DNA of 43,076 bases from Cytophagales bacterium (GTDB lineage Bacteria > Bacteroidota > Bacteroidia > Cytophagales > Cyclobacteriaceae): positions 1 through 43,076 of the forward strand of contig WGNT01000134.1 of assembly GCA_016124425.1 (NCBI GenBank), read 5' to 3'. The position numbers were made by a program, and so were the translations under genes. Below, one piece after another: positions 35,495 through 43,076 of this stretch (the first letter of the stretch is position 1; every line of letters starts with the position of its first letter). The notes under the pieces are model-generated. The model saw nothing but the letters and a program-made list of their open reading frames with translations, was not told the DNA's origin and ran no database searches.

Positions 35495-38400
35495 TTTTTA
35501 ACCAAAAATTCCATATATTTCCCATAAACCACCGGCACAATAAACAGCGATATCAAGGCTACTGTCATCCCTCCAAAGGCAGGAATGGCCATAGGGATCA
35601 TGATGTCGGAACCGCGGCCGGAACTGGTCAGCACGGGAAGCAGTGCCAACAAGGTAGTTGCACTGGTCATCAGGCAGGGTCTAATTCTTTTAAGCCCAGC
35701 CTCCAGAACCGCCTTACGGACTTGGGACGCGTTCTCTGGCTTGGCCTTTTCAAAGCTTTGCTGGAGGTACGTTCCCATGACGACACCATCATCGGTCGCA
35801 ATCCCAAAAAGGGCAATAAATCCCACCCAAACGGCCACCGATAGGTTGATGGTCTTCATTTGGAATAAGTCGCGCATGTTTGTCCCCATGAACTGAACGT
35901 CCAAGAACCACTCCTGCCCGTACAACCATAGCATCAGAAATCCCCCGGAAAATGCCATGGCAATGGCCGTAAATATCGTCAACACCATCACGGTCGACTT
36001 AAACTGAAAATAGAGAATGAGGAAGATCAGCGCCAACGAGAGCGGAATTACTAGCGCCAATCGCTTTTCTCCCCGGATCTGATTTTCGTAGCTTCCCGAG
36101 AAGGCGAAGGTAACGCCCGCAGGAACGTCCAGTTCACCGGATGAAATTGCTTGCTGGATGAATTTTCTGGCATCGTCCACAACCGATCCTTCCGCATACC
36201 CATCCCGCTTATCAAATAGTACATAACCGACCAAGAAGGTATTTTCTCCCCGGATCATTATGGGTCCCGGACGATAGTGAATTTCCGATAGCTGGTCCAA
36301 GGGAATTTGTACACCTGTTGGGGTTGTGACTAGCATACGGCCTAAGGCCTGAGGGTCATCTCTGTATTCCCTCGCATAGCGGGCCCGGATGGCATACCGC
36401 TCTCTTCCTTCCACGGTAGTCGTAAGTGCCATCCCCCCTAGAGCGACTTCTATAAATTCTTGTGCATCAGCGATACTCATGCCGTACCTAGCCAATTGGG
36501 AACGGTTTAGCTCAATTTCGAGATACGGCTTACCCAGGGAGCGATCCGCAAAAACCGCCTCAGCCTTTACCGAGGGCACTTCCTTAAGCAAGGATTCCAG
36601 TTTGATGCTGAAGTTTTCTATTGCCGCTAAGTCGGGGCCATATACTTTTATGCCCATCGGCGCACGCATTCCCGTTTGAAGCATAATCAGCCGGGTTTCG
36701 ATTGGCTGTAGTTTTGGTGCCGAAGTAACGCCCGGAATATTGGAAGTACGGCGTTGTATTTCATTCCAGATATCATCCGGAGACCGTATCTCGTCTCTCC
36801 ATTGACGAAAATACTGCCCGTTTTCCTCGTCAGGAACCAAGTACTTGCTGATGTTTCTGACCACCTCGTTTCGGCGGGCTTCCTCAAGGTAGTTTTGGTC
36901 ATTATCCCGGATGGCACCTTCACTACGGTCATACCACCAGTCTTCGCCATTTAACCCCAATCGGTAATGTCCTTCAGAATCTACACTGAATCGTTGCTTT
37001 TTGGCGTTTTCATCCTGTATGTACTCCGTTTTGTAATTGATGATGTTTTCGTACATGGACATCGGCGCAGGATCAAGCGGGCTCTCGGCCCTGCCGGCTT
37101 TACCAACGACCGTTTCTACCTCAGGAATGGCCTGAACCAACATGTCGAGTTGCCTTAAAATCTGCCTATTTGCCTCTACGCCACTATGGGGCATGGAAGT
37201 CGGCATCAAAAGAAAGGAGCCTTCATTCAGGGATGGCATAAATTCTTTTCCCATTCCCGGCAGGGCATGGGCCAACCCCGACCATAGGGAAGTGGTTCTG
37301 ATATTCCAGCCTGTCCTATCAAGCCCATTTGCCACAAAGCCGAACACAGTCGAGAATCCCAACCATACGTTGGCGGCAAAAAGAATAATCAGCGTGGGTA
37401 GTAAAAGGAAAACCTTCGTATGCTCCAAGCACCATCGAAGCATGGTGCCATAAAAGCGGATAAACAACAGGAATAGACCCAAAATACCCCCAATGATCAT
37501 CCCGATAAACAGGAAATTCATAAAACCGGACTGGGTAAGCCCTAGGGGTCGCCATGCTGTGGCCAATAGGACGGTAACCGCCACCACCGCAATCAACATG
37601 GTCAAGTGTTTTTTATACTTGCCGTCTTTTGTATGCCGGGGAAAGAAGTGATGAATCATTTGATTCGCCGCAAGCGCCAACAAGACCCATCCTGCCCAAG
37701 GATAATAGAAAAGCAATCCCAAACCTGCTGCCGCCAGCAGGATATTGAGCCAAGATTTGTATCGTTTGGATTTGACCTTGCCACCGAATACCCAATGAGC
37801 GAATGCCGGCATAAACACCAAGGTAAAGATCAAGGCCGCCACCAAGGCAAAGGTCTTGGTATAAGCCAAAGGCCCAAAGAGTTTCCCCTCCGCCGCCTGC
37901 AAGGTGAACACAGGTAGAAAACTTACAATGGTGGTCATTACTGCGGTTACTATCGCCGAACTCACCTCCGCTGTAGCTTCGTAAATATACTGCAGTTTTG
38001 GCTTAGCGGCGTCAGATTCCTCGAGGTGTCGAAGGATGTTTTCGTTCAAAATAATCCCCAAATCCACCATCGTGCCAATGGCGATGGCTATTCCTGAAAG
38101 TGCGACGATATTGGCATCAACGCCAACGTATTTCATCATGATAAAACACATCAGTACCGCAAGGGGAAGTAATGCGGAAATCAACAGCGACGCCCGGAGG
38201 TTATAGACCATCACCATAATCACGATGATGGTAATGAGAATCTGCAAGCTTATGGCTTCATTTAAGGTATATAATGTTTCTTTAATCAACCCGGAGCGGT
38301 CGTAAAAAGGTACGATCGTTACTTTAGAAACCCTGCCGTCTTCGAGGGTTTTGCTGGGAAGGCCTGGAGAGATCTCTTCGATTTTAGCTTTGACGGCATT

Positions 38401-39357
38401 GATGACCTGAAGTGGATTGTCTCCGGATCGGGCTACTACGACCCCTCCTACCGCCTCGGCGCCTCCTTTATCCAGAATGGCGCGCTCGGCCCGGCTGGCG
38501 GGTCCGATTGTAACCCGAGCAATATCCTTTATACGCAAAGGGACGTTATTGGCGACACTGACAACGGCCATCTCTATATCTTCCAGCGATTTGACATAGC
38601 CTAAGCCTCGAACGATGTATTCCACTTTGTTTATCTCCATGGTATTTGCACCGATGTCCAAATTGGATTGCTTGATGGCATCCATCACCTGCATCATGGA
38701 AATGTCGTGCGCCTTCATGGCGACCGGATCCAGGTCTACCTGATATTCCTTCACATGGCCTCCTATACTTGCCACTTCGGCCACCCCTTCCGTTCCTGCC
38801 AACCCATACCGCACATAATAATCCTGAATGCTCCGGAGTTCATGAAGGTCCCAGCCACCTGCTGGATTGCCGGTTTCATCCCTTCCCTCGAGGGTATAAA
38901 AATAAACCTGTCCCAAGCCGGTAGCGTCCGGTCCTAGCTTTGGTTGCACGCCAGCGGGTAATAGGTCGGAAGCGAGTGCGTTCAACTTTTCCAAAATCCG
39001 GGAACGGCTCCAATAGAACTCTACATCCTCGTCGAAAATGACGTAAATGGAGGAAAATCCAAACATGGAGGTACTTCGTATAGATTTCACCCCCGGCATA
39101 CCCAGTAGCGAAGTGGTCAGCGGATAGGTAATCTGGTCTTCCACATCCTGAGGAGAGCGGCCCATCCATTCCGTAAAGACAATTTGTTGGTTTTCCCCAA
39201 TATCCGGAATAGCATCTACAGGGACGGGATCATTTGGAAGAATCCCTGTGTCCCATGCAAACGGAGCCGTGACGATCCCCCATGCGACCACAAGCACCAA
39301 AAGGATGACGGTGATAAGTTTATTTTCGAGGAAGAATTTTATTATTTTGTTGAGCAT
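35482..39357 (-). CDS. cusA: CusA/CzcA-family heavy-metal RND efflux pump, long form
   Basis: Proton-driven inner-membrane pump for metal ions, probably Cu(I)/Ag(I). Family marks: N-terminal 'VPVDAIPDIGENQQIVFTEW' and 'GRSPQDVEDQITYPLTTSLL', the intramembrane proton-relay segment IAIAIGTMVDLGIILNENI, and the C-terminal bundle with GIATDDGVVMGTYLQQSF. It is 1291 residues, about 250 longer than usual CusA/CzcA. Two inserts explain most of this: an extra hydrophobic stretch with several possible membrane helices (about 535-650) and a charged periplasmic insert (about 770-870, rich in D/E/R/W). The last three residues (DIR) and stop come from the repeat of the adjacent small element. It is preceded by a HYC_CC_PP gene. 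Confidence 0.93.
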   Translation of the reverse strand: MLNKIIKFFLENKLITVILLVLVVAWGIVTAPFAWDTGILPNDPVPVDAIPDIGENQQIVFTEWMGRSPQDVEDQITYPLTTSLLGMPGVKSIRSTSMFGFSSIYVIFDEDVEFYWSRSRILEKLNALASDLLPAGVQPKLGPDATGLGQVYFYTLEGRDETGNPAGGWDLHELRSIQDYYVRYGLAGTEGVAEVASIGGHVKEYQVDLDPVAMKAHDISMMQVMDAIKQSNLDIGANTMEINKVEYIVRGLGYVKSLEDIEMAVVSVANNVPLRIKDIARVTIGPASRAERAILDKGGAEAVGGVVVARSGDNPLQVINAVKAKIEEISPGLPSKTLEDGRVSKVTIVPFYDRSGLIKETLYTLNEAISLQILITIIVIMVMVYNLRASLLISALLPLAVLMCFIMMKYVGVDANIVALSGIAIAIGTMVDLGIILNENILRHLEESDAAKPKLQYIYEATAEVSSAIVTAVMTTIVSFLPVFTLQAAEGKLFGPLAYTKTFALVAALIFTLVFMPAFAHWVFGGKVKSKRYKSWLNILLAAAGLGLLFYYPWAGWVLLALAANQMIHHFFPRHTKDGKYKKHLTMLIAVVAVTVLLATAWRPLGLTQSGFMNFLFIGMIIGGILGLFLLFIRFYGTMLRWCLEHTKVFLLLPTLIILFAANVWLGFSTVFGFVANGLDRTGWNIRTTSLWSGLAHALPGMGKEFMPSLNEGSFLLMPTSMPHSGVEANRQILRQLDMLVQAIPEVETVVGKAGRAESPLDPAPMSMYENIINYKTEYIQDENAKKQRFSVDSEGHYRLGLNGEDWWYDRSEGAIRDNDQNYLEEARRNEVVRNISKYLVPDEENGQYFRQWRDEIRSPDDIWNEIQRRTSNIPGVTSAPKLQPIETRLIMLQTGMRAPMGIKVYGPDLAAIENFSIKLESLLKEVPSVKAEAVFADRSLGKPYLEIELNRSQLARYGMSIADAQEFIEVALGGMALTTTVEGRERYAIRARYAREYRDDPQALGRMLVTTPTGVQIPLDQLSEIHYRPGPIMIRGENTFLVGYVLFDKRDGYAEGSVVDDARKFIQQAISSGELDVPAGVTFAFSGSYENQIRGEKRLALVIPLSLALIFLILYFQFKSTVMVLTIFTAIAMAFSGGFLMLWLYGQEWFLDVQFMGTNMRDLFQMKTINLSVAVWVGFIALFGIATDDGVVMGTYLQQSFEKAKPENASQVRKAVLEAGLKRIRPCLMTSATTLLALLPVLTSSGRGSDIMIPMAIPAFGGMTVALISLFIVPVVYGKYMEFLVKKDIR

Positions 39358-39597
39358 AAATGCTGGAATTAGGCTCTATATATCTGGTTTACCTAATTGG
39401 TAGAATGATCAGATATTGGTAGATATTAGATATTAATAGATATTATTTTCAAGGAGTTGACCTTGAATGCGGAAGTTTGAGTGAGGAGTTGACACTATAG
39501 GTTTTAAACAACCGACAGGTCTTAGATCGTAGCAAATCAATTGAAAATTAAAACGTAGTGCTACTTAGCCCTCAGCAAACTGCTAGGAGAGGTAGTA
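39358..39597. other. Spacer with AGATATT repeats between cusA and the HYC_CC_PP gene
   Basis: A 240-bp stretch with four AGATATT copies (39411, 39421, 39428, 39438) that resemble the GATATT repeats around the four-helix-bundle gene. No gene is seen. Confidence 0.55.
39411..39444. repeat. AGATATT repeat cluster
   Basis: AGATATT occurs at 39411-39417, 39421-39427, 39428-39434 and 39438-39444, just upstream of cusA. Similar GATATT units flank the four-helix-bundle gene at 34948-34970 and 35461-35494. It may be a leftover target or solo end of the same kind of element. Confidence 0.6.
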
Positions 39598-39975
39598 TTA
39601 TATCAAGAAAGCCTGAAAAAAAATATATTTGGGAGTGTCTTGTTGTATGGGGGGTGAGGAATCAGTGAAAGCTGTACGCTCATTCGTAAAAAATACCAAC
39701 GGTAATTGAAAAAAAATACTTAAGGAGGTATGGTACGCAGCCATTGGCTGGAAATCCACTAAATCCGAAATTTGTTGATCAGCATTTGGCAACTCCAAGT
39801 CAGAAACGTCATCGCAGCAGTCAGGCATAGGCTCTTCCGACTCACAGCAGGTTTTTGCTTCAGCATAAAGGTTGATGCGTTGAAAATCATCGTCGCAAAA
39901 ATGCATGGAATAGCTAAGCCCCGCGTTGAAAAACACGTAAAGAAGGAGGAGCGCTATTTTGATGAATTGTTTCAC
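39598..39975 (-). CDS. Small exported Cys-rich protein, HYC_CC_PP family type
   Basis: A 125-residue exported protein with signal peptide (MKQFIKIALLLLYVFFNAGLSYS). It carries the motif series that gives the family its name: HFC here (His25-Cys27) instead of HYC, two CC pairs (Cys43-44, Cys53-54), and SPP (Pro108-109) near the end, followed by a hydrophobic tail KYIFFQAFLI. Such proteins are common next to copper/heavy-metal efflux genes in Bacteroidota and are thought to bind metal in the envelope (family knowledge; the role is not proven). It heads the leftward metal operon and has its own promoter element 16 bp upstream. Confidence 0.85.
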   Translation of the reverse strand: MKQFIKIALLLLYVFFNAGLSYSMHFCDDDFQRINLYAEAKTCCESEEPMPDCCDDVSDLELPNADQQISDLVDFQPMAAYHTSLSIFFQLPLVFFTNERTAFTDSSPPIQQDTPKYIFFQAFLI

Positions 39976-39991
39976 ATTGTTTTTTACGCTT

Positions 39992-39999
39992 CAAAGATA
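39992..39999 (-). promoter_or_regulatory. Candidate -7 element of the metal-efflux operon
   Basis: Read leftward it is TATCTTTG, an exact TAnnTTTG match, with TTTG 16 bp further upstream (part of TACATTTG at 40016-40023). The start codon of the HYC_CC_PP gene is 16 bp beyond. The spacer is shorter than the usual 19-21 bp, so the other TACATTTG may be the true -7 element. Confidence 0.5.
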
Positions 40000-40237
40000 G
40001 GAAGGTTCTGCGTAACAAATGTACAGCATTTTTGTGGAAGTTTATAAGGGGTGGTTTTTTGGGGGATTTCGGAGCGAGCAATGAAAAATGTGAAAAAATG
40101 TTGGTGAAGTACCCCTGCCGCAATTCCGAAAACACCCAAAACTGCCGCAAGGATAATAGGCAAAACCGTTTCAACAAAGACCCATCTGATGCAACTCTTC
40201 CGTTCAAACTAACTAGTAGCCTCTAAAGAAATGGAAA

Positions 40238-41854
40238 CTAAGGCTGCAAGGTCTCGTCAGCCAATGTAGGCGATTGATAATAATTCAAGCCCATCACCTC
40301 CCAGCGTTCCATATGCGCTTTCACCCGTGTGACAAACGATTCCCAGCTTCTCAGTTCCTGCCTTGTCCATGCCACCTCGGCTATGGCTGCAAATCTCGGA
40401 AAAACCATGTATTCGATTTCTTCCTTGTTGGTGATTGTTTCTGACCAAAGGGGAGATTCCACACCCAGGATATCTTCCCGCTTGATAGATGGGTCCAAAG
40501 CTGTGGGGTCCCAATTGTATGCATCATCCAATTCGATGTAGGCTGCCCAATGCAGTCCCAAGTGGGTGGTGGAATCATATTGCATATCCAAATAGGTCTT
40601 CGTCGCTGGAGATACGAGAACCTGATTGCCGTGATTAATGGCCATTACCGCATTTTCAGCTTTGGCCCAATACTGTGCCACCGTACCAGGTTCGAGTTTT
40701 GCATGCGCAATCTCGTCCCAGCCGATTGATTTTTTACCGTATTTGGTCACGATGGCCTGTGCCTTTTCTACAAATGGTACATAATCTTCCAACTCGGTAA
40801 CATGGGACTCATCTCCGCCAATATGTATGTATGGCCCGGGGGTCATCGCAGCCAATTCGCGGATGACATCATCTACAAATTGATAGGTGACATCATTATC
40901 CGTATCTAGGGTACTGAACCCAACCTCTATTCCGCTGTAAAGGGGAGTCGGTACTCCCTTTACGCCCAACTCTATTCCTTCAGAGGCTATGGCTCCCTCA
41001 GTTGGTACTATAATACCGGGATTCAAATCCCCGTAAGCAGCCAAAGCAGCGTTGGTATGTCCCGGCATATCGATTTCCGGGACTACGGTGATATACCTGT
41101 CCCTGGCATAAGCCACTAATTCGTTGTATTGCTCTTGGGTATAAAACCCTCCTTCACCACCGCCAACCTCGGTTTTTCCTCCGACAGCCGTTAACAGCGG
41201 CCAGGACTTGATCTCAATTCTCCAGCCTTGATCATCCGACAGGTGTAAGTGCAGAAAGTTAATCTTATACATCGCCAACAAGTCGATTACGTGCTTTACG
41301 TCTTCTACGGAGAAAAAATGTCTCGCCACATCAAGCATAAATCCCCTATAGGCATATTCGGGTTTGTCCTTAATGGTTCCCGCTGGAATCTCCAATGCGA
41401 CTGTTGCCACCTGAGAACCCTCGATACTTGCCGGGAGCAACTGCCTCAACGTCTGCACCGCATAAAACAGCCCCTCATTACTTGAAGCAGCTACCTTTAT
41501 ACCATTTTCGGCCACGGAGATATCGTATTCCCCAGCGCTATCCGCAGAACCGTCTACAAGCTCAAAGAGGATGCTGTTCGCCGACATATCTGCTGCTACC
41601 TGCAATTCATACCCCGTAGCCGGCCTAAGCAAGGCTTGAAAAACCGAAATGATCGGACTGATTTCGGCAGGATTGCCAGATATGACGATCTTCGTCTCCT
41701 TGTCAATGGTGAAAGTGCCCTTAGCATCTGTGACGGCCAATGGCTTTGGAATGATGCCGTTTTCGGTTAATTTGGAACTAGTATCCGCACAGGACCACAT
41801 GGATACGGCAAAAACTACAATCAGCACCAAACTGATGACGTTGATTTTATGCAT
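40238..41854 (-). CDS. Beta-N-acetylhexosaminidase, glycoside hydrolase family 20, lipoprotein
   Basis: Exo-acting enzyme that removes terminal GlcNAc/GalNAc by substrate-assisted catalysis. The 538-residue protein has a lipoprotein-like signal (Cys22 in VSMWSCADT), a GH20b non-catalytic domain (about 33-160) and the TIM barrel (about 165-520), with 'YRGFMLDVARHFFSVEDVKH', LHLHLSDDQGWR and the catalytic pair Asp348-Glu349 in HIGGDESH. Length and order are complete. Likely substrates are chito-oligosaccharides or host/peptidoglycan-like glycans. No partner transport genes are next to it. Confidence 0.95.
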   Translation of the reverse strand: MHKINVISLVLIVVFAVSMWSCADTSSKLTENGIIPKPLAVTDAKGTFTIDKETKIVISGNPAEISPIISVFQALLRPATGYELQVAADMSANSILFELVDGSADSAGEYDISVAENGIKVAASSNEGLFYAVQTLRQLLPASIEGSQVATVALEIPAGTIKDKPEYAYRGFMLDVARHFFSVEDVKHVIDLLAMYKINFLHLHLSDDQGWRIEIKSWPLLTAVGGKTEVGGGEGGFYTQEQYNELVAYARDRYITVVPEIDMPGHTNAALAAYGDLNPGIIVPTEGAIASEGIELGVKGVPTPLYSGIEVGFSTLDTDNDVTYQFVDDVIRELAAMTPGPYIHIGGDESHVTELEDYVPFVEKAQAIVTKYGKKSIGWDEIAHAKLEPGTVAQYWAKAENAVMAINHGNQVLVSPATKTYLDMQYDSTTHLGLHWAAYIELDDAYNWDPTALDPSIKREDILGVESPLWSETITNKEEIEYMVFPRFAAIAEVAWTRQELRSWESFVTRVKAHMERWEVMGLNYYQSPTLADETLQP

Positions 41855-42202
41855 AATAAGAATATAAATAAGTAGGATGTATTATATCCGCCAAACTTAA
41901 CAAATCTTTTTACAAATTACGCGTTCATTTTATAACTAAAATTCCTTTGCTCACTCATAGTTTTGTAGCTCCAAGTGATTTAGTACTTGCACTTGTAAAA
42001 TGGACAATATTACGTTGGATCATTTGCGAAAACCGGGCTATACCTCCATTTGATAAAGTAAATCTGCGGGTGGACAGGTAAATCAGTGAGACTTGAATTG
42101 CAGTAGCAATCAAAGGATTATTTCAGCTAGAGAACTACCGACCTAAGGTTTTTCCAGATTGACCAACTTCGGCGGATGGATTTATGCCATACTGCCTTTG
42201 GC
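41855..42202. other. Intergenic region upstream of the GH20 gene
   Basis: A 348-bp stretch between two leftward genes, with no reading frame of note. An AT-rich leader (TTTGGCGGATATAATACATCC, then TACTTATTT, read leftward) about 20-50 bp before the GH20 start is a weak promoter candidate. I saw no terminator for the upstream gene. Confidence 0.5.
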
Positions 42203-42931
42203 TTAAAACCGGTAGTTTAAAAAAATACCCGTGTAAGGTCGAAAACGAATTCCCCGTTCGTTAATGGATTCCTCCGACCCGGTCTGAACTTGATAGTCCT
42301 CATTACTTTCCATCGGTTTGGTAGCATATTCCTCCCCGGATTTGGTCCATTCCATATAATTCGCCAACCGGAATTCTGTACTCAAGAGCAGCCTCTTGGA
42401 AAGCGAGAACCGAATGCCAACCAATGGAGATAGGGCTATTCTATCGGTATGTTGGTAGCTGTGTGTTTTCTCCCTAAAGGTAATCGGATCCGCTTCGGGG
42501 TCGTAACCGTCACGGGTGTTGGTGTCGAAGCTGAGTTTCTGACTGCCCTCTAAATCAACTCCATAGTAGCCCTCCCACTTTTCAGTAATGGGCTTTATCC
42601 ATTCGTAGCCAAGGGCAAGCCCATACAAAAAATCCTGGCTTTCGTCGCTATAGGTAAATTCCACATATTTCGACCGCTGTAAATCTCCAAATGCCCTTAG
42701 CCGAAGCATTTGGTTTTGTTGCTTCATTCGTTTGCGAATAAGCAACTCCATAGGAGCTCTTACGGAGGGATCAAAAAGGCGGTCAATGGCAAAATAAGTA
42801 TTAACGCCGAGCTCGAACCGACTCGCAGGTATAGCATCCGCTTCCAAAGGTAATTGCCTAGCATTGGTTTGGGAAAAACCAACGAAGGAGATCAGAAAAT
42901 AACATAAAAACGCAATATAACTTATTCTCAT
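42203..42931 (-). CDS. Hypothetical outer-membrane beta-barrel protein
   Basis: I start it at the ATG at 42931 (242 residues), giving a proper signal peptide (MRISYIAFLCYFLISFVGFSQ); the longer frame to 42973 only adds an ahead-of-signal stretch. The rest alternates hydrophobic and polar residues in strand-like runs, for example FLYGLALGYEWIKPI, ALSPLVGIRFSLSKRLLLSTEF, and ends with the aromatic TGIFLNYRF expected of an outer-membrane barrel. I recognise no specific family. It follows a T9SS-sorted protein gene, with a terminator between, so a link is not evident. Confidence 0.75.
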   Translation of the reverse strand: MRISYIAFLCYFLISFVGFSQTNARQLPLEADAIPASRFELGVNTYFAIDRLFDPSVRAPMELLIRKRMKQQNQMLRLRAFGDLQRSKYVEFTYSDESQDFLYGLALGYEWIKPITEKWEGYYGVDLEGSQKLSFDTNTRDGYDPEADPITFREKTHSYQHTDRIALSPLVGIRFSLSKRLLLSTEFRLANYMEWTKSGEEYATKPMESNEDYQVQTGSEESINERGIRFRPYTGIFLNYRF

Positions 42932-42956
42932 ATAGATTTGAAATTGAAAGTTTATT

Positions 42957-42988
42957 AAAAGGGTTACGAACAAATTCGCAACCCTTTT
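42957..42988 (-). terminator. Hairpin terminator after the T9SS-cargo gene (leftward)
   Basis: AAAAGGGTTACGAA and TTCGCAACCCTTTT form a 14-bp stem with one mismatch and a 4-nt loop. Read leftward the stem ends in CTTTTAAT, giving a short U-tract. It lies 12 bp after the stop of the edge gene. Confidence 0.75.
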
Positions 42989-42999
42989 AACTTTTAATC

Positions 43000-43076
43000 C
43001 TAATTGATTAAAATCTGTCTTTTAACAACGCCATCGGGATGTTCAATATGAACGAAATACCGTCCAGGCTTCAGGC
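43000..43076 (-). CDS. C-terminal end of a T9SS-secreted protein (sorting domain), cut by window edge
   Basis: Only the last 25 codons are in the window. They read LKPGRYFVHIEHPDG, then VVKRQILIN and a TAG stop, which matches the end of the type A C-terminal sorting domain of the type IX (Por) secretion system (LxPGxYFV...G....KKxIIxx pattern). The passenger is unknown. It implies a T9SS in this organism. Confidence 0.8.
   Translation of the reverse strand, partial: LKPGRYFVHIEHPDGVVKRQILIN

Noticed and set aside
39914..40207. Leftward frame of 97 codons overlapping the HYC_CC_PP start, and a second frame with a membrane-like run (ILAAVLGVFGIAAGVL)
   Set aside because: No start codon context, covers the promoter region, and overlaps a well-supported gene; taken as chance.
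1..43076. CRISPR array, prophage, toxin-antitoxin or restriction system
   Set aside because: No regularly spaced repeats and no phage, nuclease, methylase or toxin-type genes were seen.

Overview
The window reads as chromosomal DNA of a Bacteroidota bacterium, most likely Cytophagales and plausibly Cyclobacteriaceae-like (inference). Supporting signs are TAnnTTTG-type -7 promoter elements, a type IX secretion C-terminal sorting domain, a TonB-dependent-receptor-type barrel with a carboxypeptidase-regulatory-like N-terminus, a HYC_CC_PP-type small protein beside a Cus/Czc system, many lipoproteins, and occasional TTG starts. No rRNA, CRISPR array, intact insertion sequence or phage was seen. 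One tRNA (Gln, TTG) is present.

Layout: 1-5043 is a leftward operon tetR - tolC - hlyD - RND pump (the pump runs off the left edge). 5460-9143 is purL, which converges on a beta-barrel outer-membrane receptor (9179-11929) over a shared hairpin. tRNA-Gln with a good promoter and terminator follows at 12271-12343. Next comes a gene-poor stretch with traces of a decayed reading frame, then two leftward plant-polysaccharide genes: a GH43 lipoprotein and a GH10 xylanase. 15933-17858 is a seven-transmembrane 7TMR-DISM receptor whose cytoplasmic end is an IS1595-transposase-like zinc ribbon plus helix-turn-helix. cinA and a 2-oxo-acid dehydrogenase E2 gene run rightward. 20935-28918 is a leftward cluster: icmF, osmC-like gene, a small protein, a Cache-domain lipoprotein and a hybrid histidine kinase. 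29300-30379 is a site-2 protease with CBS domains. Facing it are two pieces of a TPR histidine kinase that has lost its middle; 80-bp inverted repeats bracket this block. 31680-39975 is a copper/silver-type efflux operon (HYC_CC_PP protein, CusA, four-helix-bundle protein, CusC-like TolC, CusB). The window ends with a GH20 hexosaminidase, a porin-like hypothetical protein, and the last residues of a T9SS-secreted protein.

How the genes may work together: there are two separate tripartite RND efflux systems, one probably under a local TetR repressor and one for monovalent metal ions. The GH43 and GH10 enzymes would act together on arabinoxylan. IcmF and the E2 subunit both fit branched-chain acyl-CoA metabolism, but the link is inference. 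The Cache lipoprotein and the hybrid kinase are adjacent, probably co-transcribed, and may form one two-part sensor.

The most interesting items are: (1) the membrane receptor fused to a transposase-derived DNA-binding module; (2) a small four-helix-bundle gene between inverted GGATATTCG repeats, sitting inside the metal-efflux operon so that its ends supply the last codons of cusA and the first codons of the tolC gene; (3) the 80-bp repeat family around the protease gene; and (4) the Cache lipoprotein/kinase pair.
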